Counted from the first letter of the stretch, positions 54,027 through 63,427 are shown. The stretch: DNA of 64,000 bases from Capnocytophaga sp. ARDL2 (GCF_041530365.1 NZ_CP168034.1:2232001-2296000), one strand, 5' to 3'. A program made the numbers and translations. Notes: generated from the sequence alone by a model not told the origin.

Positions 54027-55310
54027 TTATCTTTCGTTGATTTCTTTGAAAGCTCTGAACGATTCACCGATGTATAATTGTCTTGGACGACCAATTGGTT
54101 CTTTGTTTTCTCTCATTTCTTTCCATTGAGCTACCCATCCTGGCAAACGTCCGATTGCAAACATTACGGTAAACATTTCTGTAGGAATACCCAAAGCTCT
54201 GTAAATGATTCCAGAATAGAAATCTACATTTGGATACAAGTTTCTCGCTACGAAATATTCGTCTTTCAAGGCTTTTTCTTCCAAATCTTTCGCGATTTTC
54301 AAGATTGGGTCATTTACTCCCAAATCTGCCAACACCTCTTCTGCTGCTTTTTTGATAATACGTGCACGCGGGTCAAAGTTTTTATATACTCTGTGTCCGA
54401 ATCCCATCAAACGGAATGGATCGTTTTTGTCTTTTGCTTTTGCTAAATATTTGTCTGCATCTCCTCCGTCTTTTTGGATTTCTTCCAACATTTCCAAAAC
54501 TGCTTGGTTCGCTCCACCATGTAGCGGTCCCCACAATGCTGAAACTCCTGCTGAAATTGAAGCAAACAAACCTGCATGAGACGATCCTACCATACGCACT
54601 GTTGAAGTCGAACAGTTTTGCTCGTGGTCTGCGTGTAAGATAAACAATTTATCAATGGCATTTTGTACCACAGGATTTACTTTGTATGGCTCTGTTGGTA
54701 ATTGGAACATCAAACGCAAGAAGTTTTCTACATACGATTTTGTATTGTCGTAGTAATTCAATGGATAACCTTTTGCTTTTCTGTATGTCCAAGTAGCCAA
54801 AACCAAGAATTTACCCATGATTTTACAGATGGCATCGTACATTTGTTTTTCATTGGCAACATTTACCACACTTGGGTTAAATGCCGTCAACGCACAAGTA
54901 AGCGAAGACAACACGCCCATTGGGTGAGCATGCTTTGGGAAACCGTCAATAATCGATTTCATTTCCTCGTTTACCAAAGTATGCTTACGAATATCATTTT
55001 CAAACTGCTCAATTTGAGTTTTAGTAGGGAGTTCCCCAAAAATAATCAAATAAGCTACTTCTAAAAAGTTTGATTTTTCAGCCAAATCTTCAATAGAATA
55101 TCCTCTATATCTCAAAATTCCTTTTTCTCCATCGAGATAAGTGATTGCACTTTTACAAGCTCCTGTATTTTTGTACCCTGGATCTAAAGTAACCAAACCA
55201 GTAGCTGCTCTAAGTTTTTCTATATCAATGGCATTTTCATTATCTGTCCCCTCAATTAAAGGCAAATCTACCTTTAAATCATCTATTGTAACTGTAGCTA
55301 TTTTTGACAT
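54027..55310 (-). CDS. gltA: Citrate synthase (type II)
   Basis: Citrate synthase condenses oxaloacetate and acetyl-CoA at the entry of the TCA cycle. The 427 residues carry TTCPSF-like LDPGYKNTGACKSAITYLDGEKGILRYRGYSIEDLAE at the start. The catalytic-site blocks LHADHEQNCSTSTVRMVGSS, LHGGANQAVLEMLEEI, MGFGHRVYKNFDPRA and NVDFYSGIIYRALGIP are present. The length and the N-terminal beta domain mark the type II (hexameric, NADH-sensitive) group. It is monocistronic with its own promoter and terminator. Confidence 0.96.
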   Translation of the reverse strand: MSKIATVTIDDLKVDLPLIEGTDNENAIDIEKLRAATGLVTLDPGYKNTGACKSAITYLDGEKGILRYRGYSIEDLAEKSNFLEVAYLIIFGELPTKTQIEQFENDIRKHTLVNEEMKSIIDGFPKHAHPMGVLSSLTCALTAFNPSVVNVANEKQMYDAICKIMGKFLVLATWTYRKAKGYPLNYYDNTKSYVENFLRLMFQLPTEPYKVNPVVQNAIDKLFILHADHEQNCSTSTVRMVGSSHAGLFASISAGVSALWGPLHGGANQAVLEMLEEIQKDGGDADKYLAKAKDKNDPFRLMGFGHRVYKNFDPRARIIKKAAEEVLADLGVNDPILKIAKDLEEKALKDEYFVARNLYPNVDFYSGIIYRALGIPTEMFTVMFAIGRLPGWVAQWKEMRENKEPIGRPRQLYIGESFRAFKEINER

Positions 55311-55350
55311 ATTATTATAAAGTGAATAGATTGTTATTTTATACTTTTGG

Positions 55351-55382
55351 CGAATGTACTAATTTTCTAAAAAAACAGCAAA
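55351..55382 (-). promoter_or_regulatory. Promoter of gltA
   Basis: On the minus strand TTTG (55379-55382) is followed after 20 bases by TACATTCG (55351-55358), close to consensus. The rest of the 222-base gap is AT-rich with no gene. Confidence 0.55.
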
Positions 55383-55534
55383 TTTATTGTGTTATTTTTT
55401 ATTTAAGAGGGATTGATATTATCTAATATTTTTTTTATAACTATTTGCTATCATTGCAATATGTCCCAAGTACTTGATTCCAACCATATCGTTATACAAT
55501 AGAATAAGTATTTTAAATGATTGTATAGAGAAAC

Positions 55535-56293
55535 ATAATAACTCATACCCGTGGCTTGGTCTAGTTCTTTAGCGTTGAACTTGTAGCCGTTGTTGAAGTT
55601 AGTGGTTTGATTATGCTCCACAGCAAATTATCTCATTCGAGTTGTATTGTTTTGGTATTCGATGAATCTCCACTTCGTTTCGATTTCGCCAAAAGGCAAA
55701 TAATCATAATACGCAACTGGTCTTCCGATATCATCTGTAACGTAAGCACTTGAATTTAAGTGGTCACCGTGGTAGTAATACACTCTATCGAGCGAGGGCT
55801 GTACGGGTTCAAAACCGTGTACAGGGGCTTTGCCACCTCGCCTCCTGGCTCGTTCGCTAAAAACAGCCACTGGCTGTTTTCTTAACGCTCCGCCCGGTGT
55901 TGGAACTGGCTCTTGGATTGTTGGCGTAGGTTCACACGGTAAAAATTGTTGTAAATACTCCCAAAACTCACAAGGATCCATTCGTTGTGGTTCTGGTGTT
56001 ATAAAATATTTCATGATTATACCTTTTATTTGGCTATAACAGCGTTTTACATCTGCATTCAACCAATAGGTACTACTACTTTTATATACAGACAAATAAA
56101 ACAATTGATATATCGCATTAATACAATCCAACTCACTGATTTCCTCTGGGGTGTACACAGGGTCGGTAATCACCACATCAATCACATCTGCGGGTGAGCA
56201 GTTTAATGCGTTTACGGCATAGAGTTTATCACAAGCATTTTGATAAGATGGGTCTGCATTGATGTTTTGTACCGCTGTCAAACAATCTGCCAA
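55535..56293 (-). pseudogene. RHS core fragment, broken
   Basis: The minus strand opens in frame behind the 140-residue lipoprotein gene (RLVLNLADCLTAVQNINA...). It continues through an unrecognised linker and a proline-rich stretch into a typical RHS core (GFEPVQPSLDRVYYYHGDHL, VTDDIGRPVAYYDYLPFGE). An insertion of about 60 bases then replaces the next residues and creates the stop at 55628-55630. The core resumes after it out of frame (VEHNQTTNFNNGYKFNAKEL, ATGMSYY) and ends abruptly at about 55535. No toxin tip is left. Confidence 0.8.
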
Positions 56294-56318
56294 GTTTAAA
56301 ACGAGGCGGATAGTGTCT

Positions 56319-56741
56319 TTAATTTTTCAAAAACAAATCTAATTTTGGAAATTGTTTATTTATTTCTTTATTGTTAATTCTTGAATTTACTCCATATTCT
56401 AACCCTATATTTACATATGCTTCAACAAGATGTTTTTGCTTCTCATTTAATCCTTCAATTGCTTTAATATAGTTATTTTCACCAATATGTAATATCAGTT
56501 CTACAACAATAATTCCATGTTCGTAAGCAACAGCATTATAAAACTCTAATAGAGATATTTCTTTTATTGCTTCATCGTCTCCATTGAGAGCTAGTTCCAA
56601 TAATTCACAATAATAGATAGATTTATTATAAGATACAGAATAAAGTAATTCGTCTACTTTAATTCCATTAATTTCACAATTTGTTTTGCATGAAGCAACT
56701 AATAAAAACATTATGAATTTTGTATAAACAACACTTTTCAT
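56319..56741 (-). CDS. Small lipoprotein, candidate immunity protein for the adjacent toxin
   Basis: The 140 residues start with a lipoprotein signal (MKSVVYTKFIMFLLVASC, lipobox LVASC), so the mature protein should be anchored in the envelope. The rest is helical (ELALNGDDEAIKEISLLEF, YIKAIEGLNEKQKHLVEAYV). The family is not recognised. It overlaps the upstream toxin-tip gene by four bases, the position usual for immunity genes. A periplasmic location fits a toxin acting on peptidoglycan. Immunity is inference. Confidence 0.68.
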   Translation of the reverse strand: MKSVVYTKFIMFLLVASCKTNCEINGIKVDELLYSVSYNKSIYYCELLELALNGDDEAIKEISLLEFYNAVAYEHGIIVVELILHIGENNYIKAIEGLNEKQKHLVEAYVNIGLEYGVNSRINNKEINKQFPKLDLFLKN

Positions 56742-57712
56742 TTCTTAACATTTTTAGTTTCAATATTGTCTTTACCTATTACTTCAACCGTCCCATATTT
56801 AATTCGTTTTGAAAATATATTCCACCTTTGCCTTCCCCTTTTTTCAGGAACTGTTGAAGTTGTTGTACTGTCTAATATTTTTGTTAAAACTTCCCACTCT
56901 TCATATCTATTTTCTTTAGATGTATCACAAGTTATACACCCCCAACTTTCTGTACCTAAATGAAGTCTAAAACCGTCTCTTCCTGTATCATCATCTCTAT
57001 CATTATATAAAGAAGAGTCTTGTTTATCAAGCCTATACCATCCTATATGTTTTGTATCTGAATTATTATCTAATAAATCGTAATTTCCATTTGGTAGTGG
57101 CTTTTGTTGAGGTCTCTTAGGATCTCTTTCTACTATACCATTTACTGACTTACCTCCACTAAAAACATTTTCTATAACTAAAACTTGATTATGAGTTAAC
57201 TTTCCATTTTTATCTCTAATCCCTCCTTGAACATAATCTTTAGCTGAAACATATTTAGTGGGTAAGTATTTCTTATAATGATCTAAATCTATGATTAACA
57301 ATTTTCTAGTACTCTTGTTAAATGTTATTTTCACCTCCTCTCCATCAGGATCAATAAAGTTTATTGGATTATTAGCAGTATAAACATAACCTCCAATATT
57401 CCTGTATTTCTCCGCCAACGGATCCACACTCACAAAAACCGACAACCTCGAATCATAATACCTCGCTCCATAGTAACTCATCCCTGTCGCTTCATCGAGT
57501 TCTTTAGCGTTGAATTTATACCCATTGTTGAAATTCGTCGTTTGGTTGTGTTCTACCATTGTTTCACCAAAAGGCAAATAATCATAATATGCTACTGGTC
57601 GTTCGATATCATCTGTAACGTAAGTACTTGAATTTAAGTGGTCGCCGTGGTAGTAATAAACTCTGTCCAACGATGGTTGTACGGGTTCGAGACTTATAAA
57701 CTTATCTTTCAC
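56738..57712 (-). CDS. Orphan RHS tip with L,D-transpeptidase-like toxin domain
   Basis: Residues 9-125 are an RHS repeat-associated core (VQPSLDRVYYYHGDHLN..., YYGARYYDSRLSVFVSVDPL, NNPINFIDPDGEEV). From about residue 128 a different domain follows, with H251-L-G-T-E-S256-W-G-C259 in GFRLHLGTESWGC. This matches the H...S-x-G-C active site of L,D-transpeptidase/Tlde1-like enzymes that act on peptidoglycan. The start is a GTG right at the homology boundary and there is no signal or RHS body, so it is a displaced C-terminal cassette and may not be translated alone. It is followed by a lipoprotein gene. Confidence 0.75.
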   Translation of the reverse strand: MKDKFISLEPVQPSLDRVYYYHGDHLNSSTYVTDDIERPVAYYDYLPFGETMVEHNQTTNFNNGYKFNAKELDEATGMSYYGARYYDSRLSVFVSVDPLAEKYRNIGGYVYTANNPINFIDPDGEEVKITFNKSTRKLLIIDLDHYKKYLPTKYVSAKDYVQGGIRDKNGKLTHNQVLVIENVFSGGKSVNGIVERDPKRPQQKPLPNGNYDLLDNNSDTKHIGWYRLDKQDSSLYNDRDDDTGRDGFRLHLGTESWGCITCDTSKENRYEEWEVLTKILDSTTTSTVPEKRGRQRWNIFSKRIKYGTVEVIGKDNIETKNVKK

Positions 57713-57865
57713 AAACTTTTTATTTTATCTAAACAACGAGGTAAATGTAATGATTTTTAGCAAAATAAAAAATGTTTAAAAAAAAATGAAAGGCAAACGG
57801 CTAACATCCTACCGATATTCAAAGAAATTCACTCCGCCAGGTTTACAGCTTGGCGGATTTTGGGG

Positions 57866-58423
57866 TTAATTACATCTCTTAGTTTTTTTAGCCATTTCTA
57901 CCATTCTTTGATAAACACGACCACTGTTTGTATATTTTTCTTGTAGTATTTTATTTGATTTTAAACAAATTACATATATTGCTCCTTTTTCTTTATCGTC
58001 ATAAATATCCTTTCCATCTAAAGGAGACAAATCTTCAAATTTTATCATACCTTTTTCTAATTTATAAAATGTTGAGTCTATCAAATTGTGTTTTTTCAAC
58101 ATTGTATAAACATCGTTTTTTGGGGTATTTGTAAATTTACTACCAATAAAAAACAAATCATCACCATACAAATAATATTTTTCAGGATACATACCGTACC
58201 CATCGTCATCAAGAATAACCTTATTAATATATCTATTTACAAAAAACATTTCTACATTTTCTTGAGTTTTGTAATTTGATACATCAAAAATATTGTCTTT
58301 TATTTTTGGTTTATATTTTTTAATAAAATGTTCTACTGCTTTTAAATGAGGTTCTTGAATATTATCTTTTCCTCTTGTTGATACACAACTATACAATAAT
58401 AATGTGAAAACTATTATAGTCAT
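57866..58423 (-). CDS. Lipoprotein, candidate immunity protein for the JAB-type tip
   Basis: Starting at MTIIVFTLLLYSCVS (ATG at 58421-58423) gives a signal with lipobox LLYSC, as expected for a lipoprotein; a longer start upstream would overlap the toxin end. The mature 170-residue part (YKPKIKDNIFDVSNYKTQEN, FEDLSPLDGKDIYDDKEKGAI) has no family that I recognise. It lies directly after the JAB-type toxin fragment, in immunity position. The 153-base gap to the next cassette is noncoding. Confidence 0.62.
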   Translation of the reverse strand: MTIIVFTLLLYSCVSTRGKDNIQEPHLKAVEHFIKKYKPKIKDNIFDVSNYKTQENVEMFFVNRYINKVILDDDGYGMYPEKYYLYGDDLFFIGSKFTNTPKNDVYTMLKKHNLIDSTFYKLEKGMIKFEDLSPLDGKDIYDDKEKGAIYVICLKSNKILQEKYTNSGRVYQRMVEMAKKTKRCN

Positions 58424-58430
58424 TTTAAAA

Positions 58431-59162
58431 CTAGTTTCTTTTGTATCTTTTTTCGACTCCATATTGATTGTATAAAAAATTTAATGTTTTTCCAAAAACA
58501 TAATGAGGAATTATTTTATGCCTAGCCCTTTCTCTATCTTGACTACTAGGATCGTCATCATTTGGATGAGTATGAAAATGAATTTTAGTGTATCTACCTC
58601 TTCCTACAAAACCGTTCAAAAACTCATCCCTTACTCTAGTATTTTTATTCATTCGAATTGAATAAGAAAGATCTTTCTCATTTTTTAAATGTGGTTCTAT
58701 CAAATAGTTCTTAACTTCTTCTTCCAATCTATTACCCAATCCATATCCAGAAATTTCTACTCCGACTACTTTCGAATAATTTTGAATAAAGTTTTGAATC
58801 TGAGTTTCACTTAAATTAGGATTTTCATTATTCTCTAAGCTAATTACATTATAATTCTCCTTAAAGTTTATACCATCTTATAATATTCCTTTTGGCACAT
58901 TATCAATTGCTACTTCATTTTCTCCTCTTTTATTTGTTATCAAAAGTCTATCAAAATCGTCATCGGTCAATTGATGTAATGTAATTTCTCCTGTATCTTT
59001 ATTAATCCTATAGTCATGGTCAGCCATTCCAGTAGGATCAACTTTATTAATGGGATTGTTACTACAATACTGATAAGGCGTCATTGTTTCCTCCGCCAAG
59101 GGATCAACCGAAATCCAAACACTCAACCTCGAATCATAATACCTCGCTCCGTAATAATGCTT
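58431..59162 (-). pseudogene. Orphan RHS tip with JAB/JAMM-like toxin domain, internal stop
   Basis: The frame starts inside the RHS core (HYYGARYYDSRLSVWISVDP), has no start of its own and runs 244 codons, with one TAA at 58878-58880. Before the stop lies NNPINKVDPTGMADHDYRIN; after it DGINFKENYNVISLEN leads to the metal site HFHTHPNDDDPSSQDRERA, matching the H-x-H-x(n)-S-x2-D pattern of JAB/JAMM peptidases (DUF4329-like). A single nonsense change separates the two halves. The core is cut at the edge of the menE gene. Confidence 0.78.
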
Positions 59163-59183
59163 ATAAGAATGTATATCATCATC

Positions 59184-60221
59184 TTACCCTTTTACAATTG
59201 TCTCCACCGTCTGTTTTAGTAAAATCTTATGAGTATCGGTTTCGAGAAATTGATTGATAAAATAGACCGCCTTAGGTTTTTCATATTTTGACAAATCGCT
59301 AAAAATATCTTCTGAAATCGAATATTCATCGCCTTCGATAATCAAAACTACTTTTTCTCCTAACAGCTCATCTGGAATTCCTGCTACAAAAAATCTACGA
59401 TGGATGTATTTTGACAATTTATCCTCTACCGCCTCGGGATTGATTTTCACTCCCCCACTGTTTATGATAAAATCGGCTCTTCCTTTCCAATGAAAACTGT
59501 TGTCGCCTATCAAATCTACTACATCATTGGTAGTGATTTTCCCATCGGGTAAAAATTCATTGGCAATCACTAAACAATTGCGATGGTCTGTTGAAATGTT
59601 CACATGAGGCAAACTACGAAAAACAGTGTCATCAATCGATTTTATAGCAATATGCGTGGCAGTTTCTGTCATTCCGTAGGTTTCAAAGGCTTGGACATTT
59701 TTCGATAACAATTGTTCTCGTAGTTTGTCGGATAATTTGGCTCCTCCGATGATAATTTTTCTACATTTTTCTATTTCGTGTAACGAATGTTCTACTTGCA
59801 TAGGTACCATTGCTACAAAATCAAATACTGAATCTTGATTTTGCAAAGGCGTACTCGACGCTGGTTGCACCACAAGATGCCAACCGTTGACCATTGCTCT
59901 GACTACCATCATCTTTCCTGCAATATATCGAGAAGAAAGGCATAACAAGACTTGACTTTTTTCGCCTAATTGAAAAAATTCTGCCGTTGCCCTTGCAGAC
60001 TGAAACATAGCTTTTTTAGACAATAATATTTCTTTAGGTGTACCCGTCGAACCAGAAGTATGAATACTGACAAATTCTTCCTCAGACAACCATTCTTTGA
60101 CTGATTCTGAAAATTCTATCCAATGAGTATCAGTTGAATGTTGCCAAAAGTAGCCATCCTTTTTCCATTTATCCAATGAAAAAAGTTCGTCGTTTATTGA
60201 AAAATTGGAGTTTAATTGCAT
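59184..60221 (-). CDS. menE: O-succinylbenzoate--CoA ligase
   Basis: This short (345-residue) AMP-binding enzyme fits the Bacteroidota MenE, which activates o-succinylbenzoate in menaquinone synthesis. The phosphate-binding loop is SIHTSGSTGTPKEI, and TYGMTETATH and WKGRADFIINSGGVKINPEAVEDKL match the later adenylation motifs. A catalytic C-terminal lysine is expected near HKILLKQ. The ATG at 60219-60221 is preferred over an upstream TTG. Menaquinone use agrees with the organism type. No other men gene is nearby. Confidence 0.85.
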   Translation of the reverse strand: MQLNSNFSINDELFSLDKWKKDGYFWQHSTDTHWIEFSESVKEWLSEEEFVSIHTSGSTGTPKEILLSKKAMFQSARATAEFFQLGEKSQVLLCLSSRYIAGKMMVVRAMVNGWHLVVQPASSTPLQNQDSVFDFVAMVPMQVEHSLHEIEKCRKIIIGGAKLSDKLREQLLSKNVQAFETYGMTETATHIAIKSIDDTVFRSLPHVNISTDHRNCLVIANEFLPDGKITTNDVVDLIGDNSFHWKGRADFIINSGGVKINPEAVEDKLSKYIHRRFFVAGIPDELLGEKVVLIIEGDEYSISEDIFSDLSKYEKPKAVYFINQFLETDTHKILLKQTVETIVKG

Positions 60222-60256
60222 AATTATTATTTGGGAAAGCAATTCGTATATTTTTT

Positions 60257-60293
60257 ACCACATAAAAACATAGCTTTCTTACCACTGAGAACC
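60257..60293. repeat. Dispersed repeat ACCACATAAAAACATAG, copy 2
   Basis: ACCACATAAAAACATAG, then TTACCACTGAGAACC, matches 17293-17329. The rest of the 262-base gap between the menE start and the CPBP gene is AT-rich with no gene. Confidence 0.6.
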
Positions 60294-60483
60294 TAAGATT
60301 TTTTTAGATAGCAAAAACACTACGCTTTTTTTTACCCTTCTCGTTCATTTCTCTATTTTACTCAGATATTTCTAATATGATAAAAAAACAGTATTTAAAA
60401 CCAATTAAATACAGTGTATTTAAAGCTGATTATCAACGAGATTGTTTTTTGATACTTTATAAAAAAATAACTCATTAGTAATA

Positions 60484-61368
60484 TCATCCTCTAAACGATA
60501 GCAATTTCCCAAACGACAATTTAAACTTAAATCGCTTGTGAAAGAAATACAGCAGTAAAGGAAAGATGACAAATACTGGAATAAATATTTCAAATGTAGA
60601 ATTTAAACCATTTTCGTAAATAAATACCGATGGTACTTGAAACACAGAGTCTGAAGAAGTTACCAACAAACTTCCTATCAAATTGTTTGCTGCATGAAAA
60701 CCTATTGCCAATTCGCTTCCTTCGTCCAAAAGTGTCAACGCTCCTAAAAACAATCCAGTACCTATGTAATATATCATTACGGTTACACCCATCGCCTGAG
60801 CCTCTGGGTTGGAAATATGCATCAATCCAAACAATACCGATGGAATAATCCACGCCAAAATCCTGACACCTGTCAAAGCAAATACTCCTTGCGTCATATA
60901 TGAGCGAAACATCAATTCTTCACAAGTAGTCTGAATCGGTACTAAAATGATTGCTATGAGAAACAAAGGAAAAAATTTATTTATATCAAATTGAATAATA
61001 AACTTTTCAGGGTCTAAAACATATTCTATTCCCAACATACAAATCATTAATACTGCCCAAGTGAAAAATGCGGTAAATATCCTTTTGAAATCTATGTTCT
61101 CTCTCGAAGTAATCAGTTGTGTAATTGATTGTTTGTGAACCAAAATCGACCAAATCAACAATCCAATCAATAGGAAAACAAAGGGAATCAACATAAAGAA
61201 AAATGTCATATTCTGCCCCATTTGCTTTGCCATAGTAGCAATCATATCGGCTGTGTCCATACCCCTAGAAGCCAATAAATTTGCTCCAAAAAATAAACAA
61301 ATTGCAATAATACCTATTGCATATAAAATTTTTGAGTTTCCGTCTTTTTTAACTTGATTTAAAAACAT
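60484..61368 (-). CDS. CPBP-family intramembrane metalloprotease
   Basis: The 294-residue protein has about eight helices and the CPBP motifs: TTCEELMFRSYMTQG (E-E-x3-R), then PSVLFGLMHISNPEA (F-x3-H) and FHAANNLIGSLL (H...N). These proteases cut within the membrane; relatives include bacteriocin-immunity proteins and CAAX processing enzymes. It is intact, unlike the CPBP gene at 20654-22399. It is divergent from the arsC-like gene with only 34 bases between. Confidence 0.9.
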   Translation of the reverse strand: MFLNQVKKDGNSKILYAIGIIAICLFFGANLLASRGMDTADMIATMAKQMGQNMTFFFMLIPFVFLLIGLLIWSILVHKQSITQLITSRENIDFKRIFTAFFTWAVLMICMLGIEYVLDPEKFIIQFDINKFFPLFLIAIILVPIQTTCEELMFRSYMTQGVFALTGVRILAWIIPSVLFGLMHISNPEAQAMGVTVMIYYIGTGLFLGALTLLDEGSELAIGFHAANNLIGSLLVTSSDSVFQVPSVFIYENGLNSTFEIFIPVFVIFPLLLYFFHKRFKFKLSFGKLLSFRG

Positions 61369-61383
61369 TTTTTCTTATTTTTG
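61354..61383 (+). promoter_or_regulatory. Probable promoter of the arsC-like gene
   Basis: TTG at 61354-61356 and TATTTTTG at 61376-61383 have suitable spacing (19 bases). The -33 box lies inside the divergent CPBP coding region, so the two transcripts may interfere. Confidence 0.4.
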
Positions 61384-61402
61384 GGCTAAATTACAAAAAA
61401 AT

Positions 61403-61744
61403 ATGATACAAATTATTCACAATCCTCGTTGCAGCAAATCTCGAGACGGTTTGAACTTTTTATGCGAACAAAATCTCTCTCACGAAGTAGTAGAATATCT
61501 AAATAATCCATTGTCTGTTGATGAAATCAAAGATATTTTGAAAAAACTAAACCTTTCTCCTATCCAATTGGTAAGAAAAAATGAGGCGATATGGAAAGAA
61601 AACTTCAAAGACAAAAATCTCTCTGACGAAGAAATTGTCGAAGCTTTGTACGAACACCCTAAATTGATCGAACGCCCTATTTTCATCAAAGGAGACAAAG
61701 CTGTGATTGGTCGTCCGTTGGAAAATATCAACACATTATTGTAG
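61403..61744 (+). CDS. ArsC-family glutaredoxin-like reductase
   Basis: The 113-residue protein has the thioredoxin-like fold of ArsC/YffB with the catalytic cysteine in NPRCSKSRDGLNFL near residue 9. RPIFIKGDKAVIGRP lies near the end, where an arginine contacts the oxyanion. Many Bacteroidota copies are labelled arsenate reductase without proof; Spx/YffB-like roles are also possible. There is no ars operon beside it. Confidence 0.87.
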   Translation: MIQIIHNPRCSKSRDGLNFLCEQNLSHEVVEYLNNPLSVDEIKDILKKLNLSPIQLVRKNEAIWKENFKDKNLSDEEIVEALYEHPKLIERPIFIKGDKAVIGRPLENINTLL

Positions 61745-61792
61745 ATAAAAATAAACAGGAATTCAATATCTTTGCAAAAAAATCAAGAGATT

Positions 61793-62128
61793 ATGAGTGA
61801 TGTAAAAATTACGATTATCGACCGCAATGGAACAGAACATACCGTAGATGCTCCTACCGATATGAGCATGAATATTATGGAGTTAGTTCGTGCGTATGAA
61901 TTGGCAGAAGAAGGTACAATTGGGATATGTGGCGGAATGGCTATGTGTGCTTCGTGTCAGTGTTATGTGCTCAACGAAGACGAAATAACGCTACCTGAAA
62001 AAAATCCAGATGAAGAGGCTATGCTTTGGGAAGCGTTTAATGTGCAAGAAAATAGTCGATTGGGTTGTCAAATCCATATTACCAACGAAATCGATGGATT
62101 GAAAGTGCAACTGGCACCTGAAAGTTAG
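61793..62128 (+). CDS. 2Fe-2S ferredoxin (adrenodoxin type)
   Basis: Beginning at MSDVKITIIDRNG (ATG at 61793) gives 111 residues; a TTG farther upstream is less likely. Cluster ligands are in CGGMAMCASCQCYV, with the fourth cysteine in SRLGCQIHI. The adrenodoxin-type ferredoxins deliver electrons in Fe-S assembly or to oxygenases. It lies 27 bases upstream of serS, possibly co-transcribed, although no functional link is known. Confidence 0.9.
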   Translation: MSDVKITIIDRNGTEHTVDAPTDMSMNIMELVRAYELAEEGTIGICGGMAMCASCQCYVLNEDEITLPEKNPDEEAMLWEAFNVQENSRLGCQIHITNEIDGLKVQLAPES

Positions 62129-62155
62129 AATACAAAACAAAGGAAAATATTTATT

Positions 62156-63427
62156 ATGTTACAATTACAATATATAAGAGAAAATCAACAGCGTGTCATC
62201 AAAGCACTTGAAAAAAGAAATATCAACGCTACTGAATTGATTGAAAAAGTAGTAGAATTGGACGAAATCCGTCGTGCTACTCAAGTAGAATTAGACAATA
62301 TTTTGGGCGAATCAAACAAAATTTCTAAGGAAATTGGTCTTTTGATGAAAAATGGCGAAAAAGCCAAAGCCGAATTGTTGAAAGAAAAAACCGTTCAACT
62401 AAAAGAGCAAAGTAAAAATTTAACTGAAAAATTGAACGAAACTACTGCGGAGTTGACGGAAGAATTGTATAAAATTCCGAATGTTCCTGCGGATAATGTT
62501 CCAGAAGGAAAAAATGCCGATGATAATTTGACGGTTTTTGTAGCAGGTGAAGTTCCAACACTTCACGAAGGTGCATTACCTCACTGGGAATTGGCAAAAA
62601 AATACGACATCATCGACTTTGATTTGGGAGCAAAAATCACAGGAGCTGGTTTTCCTGTTTACAAAGGAAAAGGTGCAAAATTGCAAAGAGCTTTGATTTC
62701 GTATTTCCTCGACAAAAATACAGAGGTAGGATATAGAGAATTTCAAGTACCGCATTTAATCAACGAAGCATCGGGGTATGGTACTGGGCAATTGCCAGAC
62801 AAAGAAGGGCAAATGTATCATTGCCAAGTGGATGATTTGTATTTGATTCCAACTGCAGAAGTACCTGTTACCAACCTATACCGCGATGTGATTTTACAAG
62901 AAAGCGAATTGCCTATTTGTGCTACAGGTTACACCCCTTGTTTCCGTAGAGAGGCAGGTTCGTACGGAGCACATGTAAGAGGATTGAACCGCTTGCACCA
63001 ATTCGACAAAGTAGAAATCGTACGCATCGAGCATCCAGAAAAATCGTACGAAGCATTGGACGGAATGGTAGAACATGTAAAAACGATTTTGAACGAATTG
63101 AAATTGCCTTACCGTATTTTGCGTTTGTGCGGAGGAGACATGGGCTTCACATCGGCATTGACGTATGATTTTGAGGTATTTTCAACAGCTCAAAACCGCT
63201 GGTTGGAAATTTCGTCTGTATCAAACTTTGAAACATATCAAGCCAACCGCTTGAAATTAAGATTTAAAGGAAAAGACGGTAAAACACAATTGGCACATAC
63301 ATTAAACGGAAGTTCATTGGCATTGCCGAGAGTTATAGCAGGTATTTTAGAAAACTATCAGACGCCAGAAGGAATTGTTATTCCAGAAGTATTGCGTCCG
63401 TACTGTGGTTTTGATATTATTGATTAG
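62156..63427 (+). CDS. serS: Seryl-tRNA synthetase
   Basis: The class II synthetase charges tRNA-Ser with serine. Residues 1-110 form the tRNA-binding coiled coil (KVVELDEIRRATQVELDNIL...). The catalytic core has motif 2 FRREAGSYGAHVRGLNRLHQF near residue 262 and motif 3 TLNGSSLALPRVIAGILENYQ near 382, with WLEISSVSNFETYQANRLKL between. Length (423) is standard. Confidence 0.96.
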   Translation: MLQLQYIRENQQRVIKALEKRNINATELIEKVVELDEIRRATQVELDNILGESNKISKEIGLLMKNGEKAKAELLKEKTVQLKEQSKNLTEKLNETTAELTEELYKIPNVPADNVPEGKNADDNLTVFVAGEVPTLHEGALPHWELAKKYDIIDFDLGAKITGAGFPVYKGKGAKLQRALISYFLDKNTEVGYREFQVPHLINEASGYGTGQLPDKEGQMYHCQVDDLYLIPTAEVPVTNLYRDVILQESELPICATGYTPCFRREAGSYGAHVRGLNRLHQFDKVEIVRIEHPEKSYEALDGMVEHVKTILNELKLPYRILRLCGGDMGFTSALTYDFEVFSTAQNRWLEISSVSNFETYQANRLKLRFKGKDGKTQLAHTLNGSSLALPRVIAGILENYQTPEGIVIPEVLRPYCGFDIID

